DNA of 64,000 nt from RPQJ01 sp963777725 (GTDB taxonomy: Bacteria > Pseudomonadota > Gammaproteobacteria > Steroidobacterales > Steroidobacteraceae), in contig CAVZRR010000001.1 in the NCBI GenBank assembly GCA_963777725.1, positions 62,001 through 126,000 of the forward strand, read 5' to 3'. Positions 8,792-17,338 of the stretch are shown here, piece after piece (the first letter of the stretch is position 1; each line of letters opens with the position of its first letter). The notes under the pieces were generated by a model that saw nothing but the letters and a program-made list of their open reading frames with translations, ran no database searches and had not been told where the DNA came from. Made by a program: the position numbers and the translations under genes.

Positions 8792-10066
8792 TCAGCTGTC
8801 GCGCTCTTCCTCGGTCTCCTCGGCGTCCTCGTTCTCGGCGCCGTCGTCCTCGTCGGACTCGCCATCGTCTTCGTCGAGCGCGCCGGTCGACGTCGCCAGA
8901 TGATCGATCTTGTGATACGTGATCTCGTGCATGCCGATGCGAACGACGTCGCCGTCGGCGAATCGATGGCGCCGGACGCGCTTGCCACGCACGAAGATCC
9001 CGTTCGTGCTGTTCAGGTCCTCGACCAGGCTGCCGTCGCTCGTGGTGACCACCTGCGCGTGGTGCCGACTGATGTAGGTGCTGTCGATCTGCAGGTCATT
9101 GTCCGAGGTACGGCCGATCACGCAGCGGCCCTGCGCGAGATCCCTTTCCGCCACCACCCGGCCCTTGATCGACAGCACCAGGCGTCCGACCGGCAACTGC
9201 AGTTGCGGCGAGGTGTCTTCGAGCGCCGGGCGCAGTTGCGTCGACGTCCGCGCCGCAAACTCGACCCACTGCAGCTCGTGGATCGCTTCGTTCAGCTCGG
9301 CCGTCGAGACCGTGTGCCTGTCCTTGGCGAATGCGACCAGCAGGGCCGTGTCGCACAGCGTGTTGACGAGACGCGGCGTGCCGCCCGTGTAGCGGTAGAT
9401 CACCGGGAACGTTTCCGGCTCGAAGATCTCCCGGTCAGCCGCGCCCGCGACCCGGAGCCGATGCCGCACGTACTCGCTCGTGTCCGGCTCGCTCAGCGCA
9501 GTGAGGTGGAAGCGCAGCCGGACGCGCTGCATGAGCTGCGCCAGGTCCGGAGCGTCGAGCTTGTCGGCCAGCTCGGGCTGGCCGGCGAGGATGATGTGCA
9601 GCACCTTGTGCTTGGTCGTCTCGACGCCGGACAGCAGGCGCACCTCCTCGAGCACCTTCTGGGTCAGGTTCTGCGCCTCGTCCACGATCAGCAGGACCTT
9701 GCGTCCCTTCGAATACTGCTCGATCAGGAATTCGTTGATGGTCGCGAGCAGTTCCGCCTTGCGCATCTTGAACGGGTTGAAGCCGAGCTGGACCAGCATG
9801 GCCTGCAGGAACTCGACCGGCGAGATCTGCGTCTGGTTGATCTGCACGACGACGACGTCCTCCTCGATCTCCTTGAGGAAGGTCTCGATGAGCGTCGTCT
9901 TGCCGGAGCCGATCTCGCCCGTGATCACCACGAACCCGTCGGCGAACCAGATCGTCGACTCCATGTACGCCTTGGCGCGCGCATGAATCTGGCTCAGGTA
10001 CAGGAAGGCCGGGTCCGGGCTGAGGCGGAACGGCAGGTCCGTCAATTTGAAATGGTCGAGGTACAT
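8792..10066 (-). CDS. AAA+ ATPase of the ExeA/MshM type fused to an FHA domain
   Basis: 424 residues. The N-terminal ExeA-like ATPase domain has Walker A GEIGSGKTT (50-58) and Walker B KVLLIVDEAQ (123-132). Residues 296-385 form a forkhead-associated domain (CVIGRTSDNDLQ, ISRHHA, DLNSTNGIFV), a phosphothreonine-binding module. The last 30 residues are almost purely Asp/Glu. ExeA-type ATPases usually help assemble secretins or MSHA-type pili. Here no secretion or pilus gene lies nearby, so the role is open; the FHA domain suggests control by Ser/Thr phosphorylation. It has its own promoter and is monocistronic in this window. Confidence 0.88.
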   Translation of the reverse strand: MYLDHFKLTDLPFRLSPDPAFLYLSQIHARAKAYMESTIWFADGFVVITGEIGSGKTTLIETFLKEIEEDVVVVQINQTQISPVEFLQAMLVQLGFNPFKMRKAELLATINEFLIEQYSKGRKVLLIVDEAQNLTQKVLEEVRLLSGVETTKHKVLHIILAGQPELADKLDAPDLAQLMQRVRLRFHLTALSEPDTSEYVRHRLRVAGAADREIFEPETFPVIYRYTGGTPRLVNTLCDTALLVAFAKDRHTVSTAELNEAIHELQWVEFAARTSTQLRPALEDTSPQLQLPVGRLVLSIKGRVVAERDLAQGRCVIGRTSDNDLQIDSTYISRHHAQVVTTSDGSLVEDLNSTNGIFVRGKRVRRHRFADGDVVRIGMHEITYHKIDHLATSTGALDEDDGESDEDDGAENEDAEETEEERDS

Positions 10067-10083
10067 TCGGCGCTCCAGAAAGG

Positions 10084-10111
10084 ACTATACGCGGGGCGCC
10101 CCCCTAGGCAA
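10084..10111 (-). promoter_or_regulatory. Sigma70-type promoter of the AAA/FHA gene
   Basis: On the minus strand, TTGCCT (10106-10111) and TATAGT (10084-10089) are separated by 16 nt and lie just upstream of the ATG at 10066. The spacer contains a GGGGGGCGCCCC self-complementary run. This is a good match to the -35/-10 consensus at the expected distance; transcription would start around 10077. Confidence 0.6.
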
Positions 10112-10159
10112 TTGAGCCGCTCGTCACACTATTAGACCCGACCCGCAGCGCGGATTCCA

Positions 10160-11245
10160 TCAGCGCCCGACCCGGCGCAACACCTTGCGCAACGCGGCAT
10201 CCCGCTCCGCCGCGGTCGCCGCGACCACCGTGCAATGGCCGAGCTTGCGGCCGGGCCGGGGCGCCTTGCCGTAATCGTGGTAGTGGACGCCCGGCAGTGC
10301 GAGCAGCTGCGACCGGTCCGGCATCGTGCCGATGAAGTTCACCATCGCGGCGTGGCCGACGGCCCGCGTGTCGCCGAGCGGCAGGCCCAGGATCGCCCGC
10401 AGGTGGTTCTCGAACTGCGAGGTCGCGGCGCCCTCGATGGTCCAGTGGCCGGAATTGTGCACGCGGGGCGCCATCTCGTTCGCCACCAGGCGCCCGCCTG
10501 CGACGAAGAACTCGATCGTCAGCACACCCGCGTAATCGAAGTGATCGAGGACCCGCTGCAGGTGGGCCTCGGCGGCGCGCTGCAGGCGCGCGTCGCGCAC
10601 CGGCGCGACCGTCACGCGCAGGATGCCTTCCCGGTGCGTATTAGCGACGATCGGGTACGCACGCGTCTCACCGCGCGTGCTGCGCGCGCCCACGAGCGAC
10701 ACCTCTCGGTCGAAGCGCACGAACCCCTCGAGGATCAGCGGCACGCCGCCCAGCGCATCCCAGGCGGCCGCGACGTCAGCGCGCCGTCGCAGGTAACGCT
10801 GCCCGCGTCCGTCGTAGCCGAGACGCCGCGTCTTGAGGACGCAGGGGAGGCCGATCGCAGCGACCGCCGCGCGCAGGTCGGCCAGCGAGTCGACGGCACG
10901 GAACGCCGGCGTCGGGATGCCGAGGCGGCCGAACAGCTCCTTCTCGAGCAGACGGTCCTGCGACACGCGCAACGCATCGACCGGCGGGAAGCACGGACGC
11001 GTTGCGGCCACCTCGTGCAGGGCGGCCACCGGCACGTTCTCGAATTCGTAGGTGACGAGGTCCACGCCGCCGGCGAGCTGGCGCAGGCTCGCAGCGTCGT
11101 CGAACGGACCAAGCACGATCGGCGCGACCTGCGCGCCCGGCGAGTCTGCGGTCGAGTCCAGGAAGCGGAACTGCAGCGCGAGTGGATAGCCTGCGAGCGC
11201 CAGCATGCGCCCGAGCTGGCCCGCACCGATGATGCCGATTCTCAT
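10160..11245 (-). CDS. purK: N5-carboxyaminoimidazole ribonucleotide synthase
   Basis: 361 residues with an N-terminal Rossmann-like GIIGAGQLGRMLALA motif and an ATP-grasp core (PCVLKTRRLGYDGRGQ, then IEFFVAGGRLVANEMAPRVHNSGHWT). PurK converts AIR, ATP and bicarbonate to N5-CAIR in purine synthesis. Its ATG overlaps the purE stop (ATGA), so the two consecutive enzymes are translationally coupled. Length and motifs are typical, with no sign of damage. Confidence 0.96.
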   Translation of the reverse strand: MRIGIIGAGQLGRMLALAGYPLALQFRFLDSTADSPGAQVAPIVLGPFDDAASLRQLAGGVDLVTYEFENVPVAALHEVAATRPCFPPVDALRVSQDRLLEKELFGRLGIPTPAFRAVDSLADLRAAVAAIGLPCVLKTRRLGYDGRGQRYLRRRADVAAAWDALGGVPLILEGFVRFDREVSLVGARSTRGETRAYPIVANTHREGILRVTVAPVRDARLQRAAEAHLQRVLDHFDYAGVLTIEFFVAGGRLVANEMAPRVHNSGHWTIEGAATSQFENHLRAILGLPLGDTRAVGHAAMVNFIGTMPDRSQLLALPGVHYHDYGKAPRPGRKLGHCTVVAATAAERDAALRKVLRRVGR

Positions 11246-11742
11246 GTAACGGGCGGCTGCCGGGGATCGGGCTGCGCGAGCACCTTGCTGGTCTGCGCGG
11301 CGCGGAATGCCTCGAGGGCCGAGCGAACCTGCGGGTGCGTGTTGCCGAGGATGGCCGCAGCGAGCAGGGCCGCATTGGTCGCGCCCGCGGCGCCGATTGC
11401 GAGCGTGCCGACCGGGATGCCCGCCGGCATCTGCACGATCGAGAGCAGCGAATCGAGCCCGTTCAGCGACTTCGACTGCACCGGCACGCCAAGCACTGGC
11501 AGCGAGGTCTTGGCGGCCGCCATGCCGGGCAGGTGGGCTGCACCACCCGCGCCGGCAATCAGCACCTGCAGGCCGCGGTCACGCGCGGACGCGGCGTACT
11601 CGAACAGCAGGTCGGGCGTGCGGTGCGCCGAAACGACGCGCACCTCGTGCGGCACGCCGAGTTTATCGAGCGTCTCGGCCGCGGACTTGAGGGTTTCCCA
11701 GTCCGAAGTCGACCCCATGATGATGCCAACGAGCGGTTTCAC
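11242..11742 (-). CDS. purE: N5-CAIR mutase
   Basis: 166 residues with the class I PurE signature IIMGSTSDWETLKSA at the N-terminus, VVSAHRTPDLLFEYA, and AGAGGAAHLPGMAAAKT. PurE moves the carboxyl group of N5-CAIR to give CAIR for PurC (encoded at 16328). The start is GTG at 11742, because the upstream ATG is in another frame and closes at once. A TACAAT box ends 6 nt upstream and no Shine-Dalgarno is visible, so the mRNA may be leaderless. Confidence 0.95.
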   Translation of the reverse strand: MKPLVGIIMGSTSDWETLKSAAETLDKLGVPHEVRVVSAHRTPDLLFEYAASARDRGLQVLIAGAGGAAHLPGMAAAKTSLPVLGVPVQSKSLNGLDSLLSIVQMPAGIPVGTLAIGAAGATNAALLAAAILGNTHPQVRSALEAFRAAQTSKVLAQPDPRQPPVT

Positions 11743-11773
11743 CGCGGCATTGTAGCACCGGCCGCGCGTCGCC

Positions 11774-12286
11774 TCAGGCGGGGGCCGCGGACAGCAACTC
11801 CCGCAGTCGGCGGAACAATTGACGCGCCGCCGACGGTGCGCGCGCGGCATCCCGTTCGGCCCTGGCCTGGCGCACGAGCGAGCGGAGCTGGGGCAGGTTG
11901 TCCGCGCCGACCAGCGCGGCGAGTTCAGTCCATGCAGCAGGCTCGTCGGCGAGCAGCCGGTCGCGCCACGCCTCGATCGCGTGCTCGCGCCTGACGCGTT
12001 GCCGGTCCACCTCCGCGCGGTTCGCCAGGGCCTCGCGGATCGGTTCCGGGTCGATGTTGCGCAGCAGCTTGCCGATGTAGAGCCGCTGGCGGACTCGCGC
12101 GCCATGGCTCGTGATGCGTCGCGCGGCGACGATCGCGTCGCGCAGGTCCTCCGGCACCGGCAGTGCAGCGAACTCCGCCGCCGGCAGGTCCACCAGCGCC
12201 TGGCCGAGATCCTGCAGGTCGCGGCTCTGGCGCTTGAGCTCGCTCTTGCTCGGCGGTTCGTCTGCGTAATCCTGAGGGTCGCCCAT
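11774..12286 (-). CDS. darP: Ribosome-associated protein DarP (YjgA, DUF615)
   Basis: About 170 residues, with the family blocks PPSKSELKRQSRDLQDLGQ and ARRITSHGARVRQRLYIGKLLR. DarP/YjgA associates with late 50S assembly intermediates. The ATG at 12286 (MGDPQDYADEPPSK) agrees best with family N-termini, but a GTG 18 nt further up at 12304 is also open. It is divergent from pmbA, the same neighbourhood as yjgA-pmbA in enterics. Confidence 0.92.
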   Translation of the reverse strand: MGDPQDYADEPPSKSELKRQSRDLQDLGQALVDLPAAEFAALPVPEDLRDAIVAARRITSHGARVRQRLYIGKLLRNIDPEPIREALANRAEVDRQRVRREHAIEAWRDRLLADEPAAWTELAALVGADNLPQLRSLVRQARAERDAARAPSAARQLFRRLRELLSAAPA

Positions 12287-12329
12287 CGGCCGGAATGCTA
12301 GCACGCAGGGACGCGTGCCCGACCGCTGC

Positions 12330-12335
12330 TAGAAT
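12330..12335 (+). promoter_or_regulatory. Probable -10 box for pmbA
   Basis: TAGAAT at 12330-12335 lies 27 nt before the pmbA ATG. No convincing -35 element is seen 16-18 nt upstream, so this is a weak call based on the -10 match and position between divergent genes. Confidence 0.35.
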
Positions 12336-12362
12336 GCCGGGTCGCAACCGCTGAGCCGCACC

Positions 12363-13712
12363 ATGGCCATCGAACACAGCTCCACCCCGGTCGCCGACGG
12401 CGCCGACCTGCTCGCACTCGTCGAACTCGCGCTCGAGGAGGCTCGCGCGCTCGGCGCATCCCAGGCCGAGGCTGCCGTCAGCATGGACGTCGGACTCTCG
12501 GTCTCGGTGCGGCTCGGTGAAGTGGAGACCGTCGAGTACCAGCGCGACCGCGGCATGGGGGTGACCGTCTACTTCGGGACTCGCAAGGGCTCGGCCAGCA
12601 CGGCCGACCTGAGCCCGGCGATGCTGCGCGAGACCGTCGCCAAAGCCTGCAGCATTGCGCGTTTCACCGCAGAGGATCCCTGTGCCGGTCTCGCGGATCC
12701 CGACACGCTCGCGAAGGAGATCCCCGACCTGGATCTCGCCCATCCGTGGGACGTGACCCCTGAGCGAGCCTGCGAGATGGCGCTGGAATGCGAGGCCGCG
12801 GCCATGGCGGTCGACGCCCGCATCACCAATTCGGAAGGCGCAGGCGTCAGTACGCATCGCGGCGTGCGCGCCTACGGCAACTCGCTGGGTTTCCTCGCGG
12901 CGTATCCCGGCACGGTGCACAGCCTGAGCTGCGCCGTGCTCGGTTCGTCCGGCGACGAAATGGAGCGGGACTACTGGTACTCGACGGCCCGCGACTGGCG
13001 CGCGCTCGAGAGTGCCGCCAGCGTCGGTCGAGCGAGCGGCGAGCGAGCCGTGCGGCGGCTGGGTGCGCGGCAGCTCGGCACGATGAAGGTGCCGGTGCTG
13101 TTCGCGCCGGACGTCGCGCGCGGGCTGGTCGGCCACTTCGTCGGCGCCGTGCGCGGCGGCAGCCAGTACCGTCGCGCGTCTTTCCTGCTCGATGCCGCGG
13201 GCCAGCAGGTGTTTCCCGATTGGTTCTCGATTGCCGAGCGGCCGCACCTGCCGCGTGCACTGGCCAGCGCACCGTTCGATCACGAGGGTGTGGCGACGCG
13301 GGACCGCGAACTCGTGACCGCGGGCGTGTTGCTCGGTTACGTGCTCGGCACGTACTCCGCGCGCAAGCTCGGCCTGCGCACCACGGGCAACGCGGGCGGC
13401 ACGCACAACCTGCTGGTGCACGGCCGGGGTCGCGATTTCGCCGGCATGCTGGCGCTGATGGATCGCGGGCTGCTGGTGACCGAACTGATGGGCCAGGGCG
13501 TCAATGGCGTGACGGGCGACTACTCGCGCGGCGCGGCGGGTTTCTGGGTCGAGAACGGCGTCATCGTCCACCCCGTGCACGAGGTCACGGTCGCCGGCAA
13601 CCTGCGCGACATCTATCGGCAGATTGCCGAGGTCGGTTCCGATGTCGACGCTCGCGGCGGGATCCGCACGGGCTCGATCCTCGTCGAGCAGATGACCGTC
13701 GCCGGGGCCTGA
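12363..13712 (+). CDS. pmbA: Metalloprotease accessory subunit PmbA/TldE
   Basis: 449 residues of the TldD/PmbA family, without the HExxxH motif present in TldD, as expected for PmbA. It has YQRDRGMGVTVYFGTRKGSAS near residue 60 and the C-terminal GNAGGTHNLLV, MGQGVNGVTGDYSRGAAGFWVENG and VAGNLRDI blocks. It forms the heterodimer with TldD. It stands alone here, 4 kb from tldD, and converges with yihY with only 11 nt between stops. Confidence 0.95.
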   Translation: MAIEHSSTPVADGADLLALVELALEEARALGASQAEAAVSMDVGLSVSVRLGEVETVEYQRDRGMGVTVYFGTRKGSASTADLSPAMLRETVAKACSIARFTAEDPCAGLADPDTLAKEIPDLDLAHPWDVTPERACEMALECEAAAMAVDARITNSEGAGVSTHRGVRAYGNSLGFLAAYPGTVHSLSCAVLGSSGDEMERDYWYSTARDWRALESAASVGRASGERAVRRLGARQLGTMKVPVLFAPDVARGLVGHFVGAVRGGSQYRRASFLLDAAGQQVFPDWFSIAERPHLPRALASAPFDHEGVATRDRELVTAGVLLGYVLGTYSARKLGLRTTGNAGGTHNLLVHGRGRDFAGMLALMDRGLLVTELMGQGVNGVTGDYSRGAAGFWVENGVIVHPVHEVTVAGNLRDIYRQIAEVGSDVDARGGIRTGSILVEQMTVAGA

Positions 13713-13723
13713 CGCAGCCCGCT

Positions 13724-15091
13724 TCAGCCTTCCGGGCGAATCAACTCGCGCAGGTTGCGCTCGCGCACGCTGGCGCGCAGCGCTTCGTCCGCGGCGCGAG
13801 CGGCCTGGTCGGCTGGCGCGACGGGTCGCTGCGCGGGACGCCTCGGATCGGGAACCTCGTGCCGGATCGCGTCCAGGATCGATTCGAGCGAGATCGTCGC
13901 GAGGTCGCGGGCCGGCGCCACGGAGTCGTCCTCGGCGTCGAGCACGAGGCCGTGGACCTGCAGCGCCGAGACCACGTCGTCGAGGATGCTGCCGGGAACG
14001 TCGAGTCGCTCAGCCAACCCGTTGATCGTCCAGCGAGGCCCGCCGTCGAGGAAGCGCTCGCCGATCAGGTACATCACCGACATCGCGAGCCGCTCGCGCA
14101 GCGCCCCGGTCAGCGGCACGTCGTCGTGGCCGGTGCGCAGGTGCTCGGGGTGCTGCATGTAGAACGACAGCTGCGCTCCGAGCAGCAGGATCAGCCAGCT
14201 CAGGTACACCCAGACCAGGAACAGCAGCACCACGGCGAAGCCGGCATAGATTGCCGCCGTCTTGGCCGAGTAGACGACGATGCGTGCGAACAGCGCGCCC
14301 ACCGCCGCCCAGAGCACTCCCGCCGCCAGCGCGCCGCCGAGGGCCGGGCCGAGCCGCACTCGCGTGTTCGGCATGTAGACGTACACGAACAGGAACAGGC
14401 CCACGATCATCACGTAGGGCGCCAGATGCGCGCGGCTCGCGCTCGACGCGTCGCCGGTCGCCAGGCCCGAGAGTCTCGCGACCACTTCGCTCGCCTCGAA
14501 CGAGGCGAGCATCACCATGGCGAGCACGGCCACCGCGGGTCCCACCAGCATCACGACCAGGTACTCGCTGACGCGGCGACCGAGGCTGCGCGGCCGCTCG
14601 ACGTGCCAGGTGAAGTTGAGCGCTTCCTCGGTCTTCTGGATCGTGGAGATCACCGTGTAGAGCAGGAACAGGAAGCCGATCGTGCCGAGCAGCGTGCCCT
14701 GCACGTTCTCGACGAATCCCATGATGCTCGCGGTGAGCGAGTAACCCTGCTCGCCGAGTGGCCGCAGGAACTCGAACAGCACTGGCTCGAGTTCGCGGTG
14801 GTAGCCGAAGGCCTTCAGCACCGAGAACGCGACGGCCACGACCGGCACGATCGCAAACAGCGTGGAATACACGAGGCTCATCGCCCGCAACCCGATGTCG
14901 CCGCGCGCCAGGTCGCGCAGCAGCGCGTAGACGTAGCGCAGCGGGAAGGCCAGCCAGCGCAGCGGCTTGCCGCCCACGGCCTCGGGCAGGTCGAACAGCC
15001 AGTGCTCGAACTTGCGGTGCAGGTCGGGGAATAGCGCGGCGGACTGGTGCAAAGCGGGGCCAAGCCTTGCACGCGGCGCGAGGGCAGGCAA
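13724..15091 (-). CDS. YihY/BrkB-family inner membrane protein
   Basis: 455 residues. The first about 290 residues form the YihY domain with six predicted membrane helices, including SLVYSTLFAIVPVVAVAFSVLKAFG, the EEALNFTWHV loop and YAGFAVVLLFLVWVYLSWLILLLGAQLSFY. A soluble C-terminal region of about 150 residues contains a winged-helix-like stretch (INGLAERLDVPGSILDDVVSALQVHGLV). The family was once annotated as RNase BN, which is wrong. Function is unknown, possibly envelope-related. It is divergent from the corrinoid-binding gene. Confidence 0.9.
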   Translation of the reverse strand: MPALAPRARLGPALHQSAALFPDLHRKFEHWLFDLPEAVGGKPLRWLAFPLRYVYALLRDLARGDIGLRAMSLVYSTLFAIVPVVAVAFSVLKAFGYHRELEPVLFEFLRPLGEQGYSLTASIMGFVENVQGTLLGTIGFLFLLYTVISTIQKTEEALNFTWHVERPRSLGRRVSEYLVVMLVGPAVAVLAMVMLASFEASEVVARLSGLATGDASSASRAHLAPYVMIVGLFLFVYVYMPNTRVRLGPALGGALAAGVLWAAVGALFARIVVYSAKTAAIYAGFAVVLLFLVWVYLSWLILLLGAQLSFYMQHPEHLRTGHDDVPLTGALRERLAMSVMYLIGERFLDGGPRWTINGLAERLDVPGSILDDVVSALQVHGLVLDAEDDSVAPARDLATISLESILDAIRHEVPDPRRPAQRPVAPADQAARAADEALRASVRERNLRELIRPEG

Positions 15092-15107
15092 GTGCTAGAT
15101 TAGCCGG

Positions 15108-15929
15108 ATGAGCGCCCGCGAGCCTGCCGCGTACCCGTCCCGCATCGTCTGCCTCACCGAGGAGACGACGGAGGCGCTCTACCTGCTCGGCGAGGAACGG
15201 CGCATCGTCGGCATCTCCGGCTTCACCGTGCGTCCGCCGCGGGCGCGCAAGGAGAAGCCGCGCGTCTCGGCCTTCACCAGCGCGAAGCTCGACCGCATCG
15301 TGGCGCTCGAGCCGGACCTCGTGCTCGGCTTCTCGGACCTGCAGGCCGACATCGCGGCCGAATTGATCCGGCGCGGCATCGAGGTGCACGTGTTCAACCA
15401 GCGCAGCGTCGCCGACATCCTGCGCATGCTGCGCACGCTCGGCGGGATGGTGGGTTGCGAGTCGCGCACGTCCTCGCTGGTGGCGGAACTCGAAGCCGGT
15501 CTCGACGCGATTCGCGCGACAGCCGCCCGCTTGCCGCGGCGCCCGCGCGTGTACTTCGAGGAGTGGGACGAGCCGCAGATCTCGGCGATCCGCTGGGTCT
15601 CCGAACTGATCGCGGCCGCGGGCGGCGACGACGTGTTTCCGGAACTGGCGACCCAGTCGCTCGGCCGCGATCGCATCGTCGTCGATCCGCTCGAGGTCGT
15701 GCGCCGCGCGCCGGACCTGATCTTCGGTTCGTGGTGCGGCAAGAAATTCAACCCGCGTGCCGTCGCGGCACGTCCGGGTTGGCAGGATGTGCCGGCGGTC
15801 CGCGACGGCGAGCTGCACGAGGTGAAGTCGTCGATCATCCTGCAGCCGGGGCCGGCGGCGCTGACGGATGGCGTGCGCGAATTGCATCGCGTGATTTCGC
15901 GCTGGGCGTCGCGGGGCGAACCGCGCTAA
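15108..15929 (+). CDS. Cobalamin/corrinoid-binding protein (BtuF-like, periplasmic-binding fold)
   Basis: 273 residues with the BtuF/FepB-type fold: RIVCLTEETTEALYLLGEERRIVGISGF at the start, EPDLVLGFSDLQADIAAELI, and a C-terminal PAVRDGELHEVKSSIILQPGPA. No signal peptide is visible at the N-terminus, which is unusual for an uptake binding protein and may mean a cytoplasmic or different role. No transporter genes lie beside it. Related single-gene copies are annotated as cobalamin-binding proteins. The TAA stop precedes a family 1 palindrome. Confidence 0.8.
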   Translation: MSAREPAAYPSRIVCLTEETTEALYLLGEERRIVGISGFTVRPPRARKEKPRVSAFTSAKLDRIVALEPDLVLGFSDLQADIAAELIRRGIEVHVFNQRSVADILRMLRTLGGMVGCESRTSSLVAELEAGLDAIRATAARLPRRPRVYFEEWDEPQISAIRWVSELIAAAGGDDVFPELATQSLGRDRIVVDPLEVVRRAPDLIFGSWCGKKFNPRAVAARPGWQDVPAVRDGELHEVKSSIILQPGPAALTDGVRELHRVISRWASRGEPR

Positions 15930-15943
15930 CGCGGTTGGACGGT

Positions 15944-16071
15944 TTCGCGGTGGTCCGGGTCGTGGGAGATTGCCCGCGGGGACGCCGTGAATCCGTCCTG
16001 GAGGCTCGCACGCGGCGTCCGTGCCGCGTGACGCCCCGCGAGCAATCTCCCACGACCCGGACCACCGCGAA
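15944..16071. repeat. Family 1 palindromic element, copy 1 (core on minus strand)
   Basis: Perfect 30-bp inverted arms at 15944-15973 and 16042-16071 enclose a core. An inner GCGGGG/CCCCGC pair closes it, then a small hairpin CACGCGGC / GCCGCGTG (16009-16016 with 16023-16030). The core reads CGTGAATCCGTCC then GGAGGCTCG on the plus strand. The same core recurs in copies 2-4. In the transcript of the upstream plus-strand gene this lies in the 3' UTR and could act as a terminator or RNA-stability hairpin. Confidence 0.85.
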
Positions 16072-16170
16072 GCCTTGGTCGCGCTAGCGCGGCCCGCTGA
16101 CGCGCGAGCCGGCGCGCGTACGCGCCACGCGCAGCGAGTGCCGCGCGCAAGTTGCCACTGCCGCAGGCGA

Positions 16171-16298
16171 GCAGTCGTCGCAACCGAGGTTCGGGATCGG
16201 CTTGCGGGGCCGTCCGCGGCATGGACGCCGCGGCCGGAGGCTCCAGGGAAGGATTCACGCCGTCCCCGCAAGCCGATCCCGAACGCGTCGGTGCGGCG
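16171..16298. repeat. Family 1 palindromic element, copy 2 (core on plus strand)
   Basis: A perfect 21-bp stem (16187-16207 with 16262-16282) extends outward to about 37 nt with a few mismatches (AGTCGTCGCA against TGCGGCGACT). The core GGAGGCTCCAGGGAAGGATT is the reverse complement of copy 1's core. The small inner hairpin is CCGCGGC / GCCGCGG here, different bases but still paired. It lies downstream of purC in the same sense relative to purC as copy 1 has to its own gene. The rest of 15930-16327 holds no gene. Confidence 0.85.
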
Positions 16299-16327
16299 AC
16301 TGCGTGCGCCGTCAGCGTTGCAGCTGC

Positions 16328-17233
16328 TTACGCGGTCAGCCGCTTGAGCGCTTCCGCGTACTTCTCGGACGTCTTGCGGATCACGTCGGCCGGCAACCGC
16401 GGCGCGGGCGGCGTCTTGTCCCAGTCGAGCGTCTCGAGGTAATCGCGCACGAACTGCTTGTCGAACGATGGCGGGCTCGAGCCGGGCGCGTAGGTGTCCA
16501 CCGGCCAGAACCGCGACGAGTCCGGAGTCAGCGCCTCGTCGATCAGCGTGAGCGTGCCGGATTCGTCCACGCCGAACTCGAACTTCGTGTCGGCGATGAT
16601 GATGCCGCGCTCGAGCGCATGTGCCGCCGCGAACTGGTAAAGCGCGATCGCGGCATCGCGGACGCGAGCGGCGAGCGGCGCGCCGATCACGGCGGCGATC
16701 GCGTCGAACGCGACGTTCTCGTCGTGATGCCCGCGCTCGGCCTTGGTGGCCGGGGTGAAGATCGGTTGCGGCAGCCGGTCCGCGATCCGCAGACCGCGCG
16801 GCAGGTCGATGCCGCAGACCTGGCCCGTGGACAGGTAGTCCTTCCACCCCGAGCCGATCAGGTAGCCGCGCACCACGGCTTCGACCGGCAGCGCCTTGAG
16901 CCGCCGCACGACCATGCTGCGATCGGCGAGCAGCGCGCGTTCGGCTGCGTCGGGCACCGCGCGCTCGAGCGGGTAATCGGACAGGTGGTTCGGCACGATG
17001 TGCCGGGTGCGCGCGAACCAGTAGTTCGAGATGCTCGTCAGCACCTGGCCCTTGCCGGGAATCGGATCCGGCAGCACGACGTCGAACGCGCTCAGGCGAT
17101 CCGTGGTCACGATCAGCATGTGCTGCGGGTCCACGGCATAGATGTCGCGCACCTTGCCCTGGTGCAGCCGCTCGAGGCCCGCGAGATGCGATTCGTGCAT
17201 CGGCGGTGAGGACGGGATCGTTGCGCTGGCCAT
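16328..17233 (-). CDS. purC: Phosphoribosylaminoimidazole-succinocarboxamide (SAICAR) synthase
   Basis: 301 residues, the longer PurC type. It has HQGKVRDIYAVDPQHMLIVTTDRLSAFDVVLPDPIPGKG (ATP site), RRLKALPVEAVVRGYLIGSGWKDY, and ADTKFEFGVDESGTLTLIDEALTPDSSRFW. It joins aspartate to CAIR, the step after PurE. The ATG at 17233 was chosen because it opens the frame, though MHESHLAG 11 codons later is also possible. The 5' flank contains GGGATTCCGGGATTCGGGAG (plus strand), resembling one arm of the family 2 repeats. Confidence 0.95.
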   Translation of the reverse strand: MASATIPSSPPMHESHLAGLERLHQGKVRDIYAVDPQHMLIVTTDRLSAFDVVLPDPIPGKGQVLTSISNYWFARTRHIVPNHLSDYPLERAVPDAAERALLADRSMVVRRLKALPVEAVVRGYLIGSGWKDYLSTGQVCGIDLPRGLRIADRLPQPIFTPATKAERGHHDENVAFDAIAAVIGAPLAARVRDAAIALYQFAAAHALERGIIIADTKFEFGVDESGTLTLIDEALTPDSSRFWPVDTYAPGSSPPSFDKQFVRDYLETLDWDKTPPAPRLPADVIRKTSEKYAEALKRLTA

Positions 17234-17338
17234 GCTGGGATTCCGGGATTCGGGAGAAGGCCGCGGCCGGCTGCTACCATACGGGGCTGCCGCGGGACCG
17301 CAGTTTTGCAGGCGCATTCCCCGACGGTCAAGGAAACG

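Noticed and set aside
8570..10135. 521-codon plus-strand frame opposite the AAA/FHA gene
   Set aside because: Shadow frame. The minus-strand frame has Walker and FHA motifs and its own promoter.
13724..15091. Annotation of YihY as ribonuclease BN
   Set aside because: The RNase BN name was moved to another gene (elaC/rbn). The six-helix YihY fold has no nuclease motif.
15835..16258. Small ORFs through the first repeat pair
   Set aside because: They are translations of the palindromes (for example SLQDGFTASP). They exist only because the repeat lacks stops, and no ribosome-binding site is present.
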